Shown here: positions 5,228-5,402 of the stretch, piece after piece | Numbering within the stretch: the first letter of the stretch is position 1 | How the letters are laid out: each line of letters opens with the position of its first letter | NCBI GenBank assembly: GCA_029549845.1 | Contig: JAKPIL010000060.1 | Span: 1 to 5,402 of the forward strand | Length of the DNA stretch: 5,402 nucleotides | From: a bacterium | GTDB taxonomy: Bacteria; Patescibacteriota; Saccharimonadia; Saccharimonadales; UBA4665 | Reading direction: 5' to 3' | Position numbers and translations under genes: made by a program | The notes under the pieces: generated by a model | Database searches by the model: none | Told to the model about the DNA's origin: nothing | What the model saw: the letters and a program-made list of their open reading frames with translations, nothing else

Positions 5228-5402
5228 ATGGAAACTGAAATAAATAGTACAGTGACGAAGTCAAAACCTGTAGTGCGTGTGCCTGAGCCAGGTGCACCAT
5301 CGACGTTTTTCTCTAAAATTCTTATAGGCATGGTTGTGCTTGCGATTAGTTTTGGGGGCGGTTGGCTCGGCGCAGCAAGTCACGGCCAAGACAAAGCCGC
5401 GC
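5228..5402 (+). CDS. N-terminus of a membrane-anchored protein, possibly HtrA-like (S1C) protease; 3'-partial
   Basis: Only 58 codons are visible. A polar tail of about 25 residues (METEINSTVTKSKPVV...) is followed by one hydrophobic anchor (about 27-51) rich in glycine, ending FGGGWLGAASHGQD, after which the protein would continue outside the membrane. This signal-anchor style is common in membrane-tethered HtrA/DegP trypsin-like proteases of Candidate Phyla Radiation and Gram-positive bacteria, and such a gene would fit an envelope cluster. No protease motif lies within the window, so the family is a guess. The gene starts 43 bp after the previous stop with a strong Shine-Dalgarno and is probably in the same operon. 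Confidence 0.8.
   Translation, partial: METEINSTVTKSKPVVRVPEPGAPSTFFSKILIGMVVLAISFGGGWLGAASHGQDKAA

Overview
The window carries five protein genes plus the first 58 codons of a sixth. It looks like a compact chromosomal segment of a small-genome bacterium with a Gram-positive-type envelope. The mix of Soj/ParA, Spo0J/ParB, signal peptidase I, a LytR-CpsA-Psr (LCP) protein, a polytopic membrane protein and a membrane-anchored N-terminus ending in FGGGWLGA resembles Candidate Phyla Radiation genomes, most likely Saccharibacteria. That placement is an inference from gene content and protein style, not from a search. All genes read in the standard bacterial code; TGA ends the LCP gene exactly where the family normally ends.

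Layout: (1) 1-773, parA, open at the left edge; its true start is outside the window. (2) 774-1114, a 341-bp gap with no convincing gene. It holds a perfect 22-bp inverted repeat (819-840 / 1009-1030), five copies of a nonamer AATGACCAA (three forward at the left arm, two reversed at the right) and an extended -10 promoter for parB. (3) 1115-1975, parB, GTG start. (4) 1976-2036, convergent gap. (5) 2037-2711, lepB on the minus strand. (6) 2712-2842, divergent promoter region. (7) 2843-4435, LCP protein. (8) 4432-5184, an unrecognised membrane protein overlapping the LCP stop as ATGA. (9) 5228 to the end, the start of a single-pass membrane protein, perhaps an HtrA-type protease.

The left half is a chromosome-segregation module: the ParA ATPase works with ParB, a CTP-dependent clamp loaded at parS. 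No consensus parS is visible, and the ParB recognition helix differs from the well-studied type, so the unusual repeat structure next to parB is the best local candidate for a divergent binding site or operator. The right half is an envelope module: LepB releases secreted proteins, the LCP protein probably attaches glycopolymers to the wall, and the two downstream genes are membrane proteins in a likely operon with it.

Translation signals are mixed. lepB and the 4432 gene have -10 boxes so close to ATG that nearly leaderless mRNAs are predicted, LCP has a short leader without a Shine-Dalgarno, and the 5228 gene has a strong Shine-Dalgarno.
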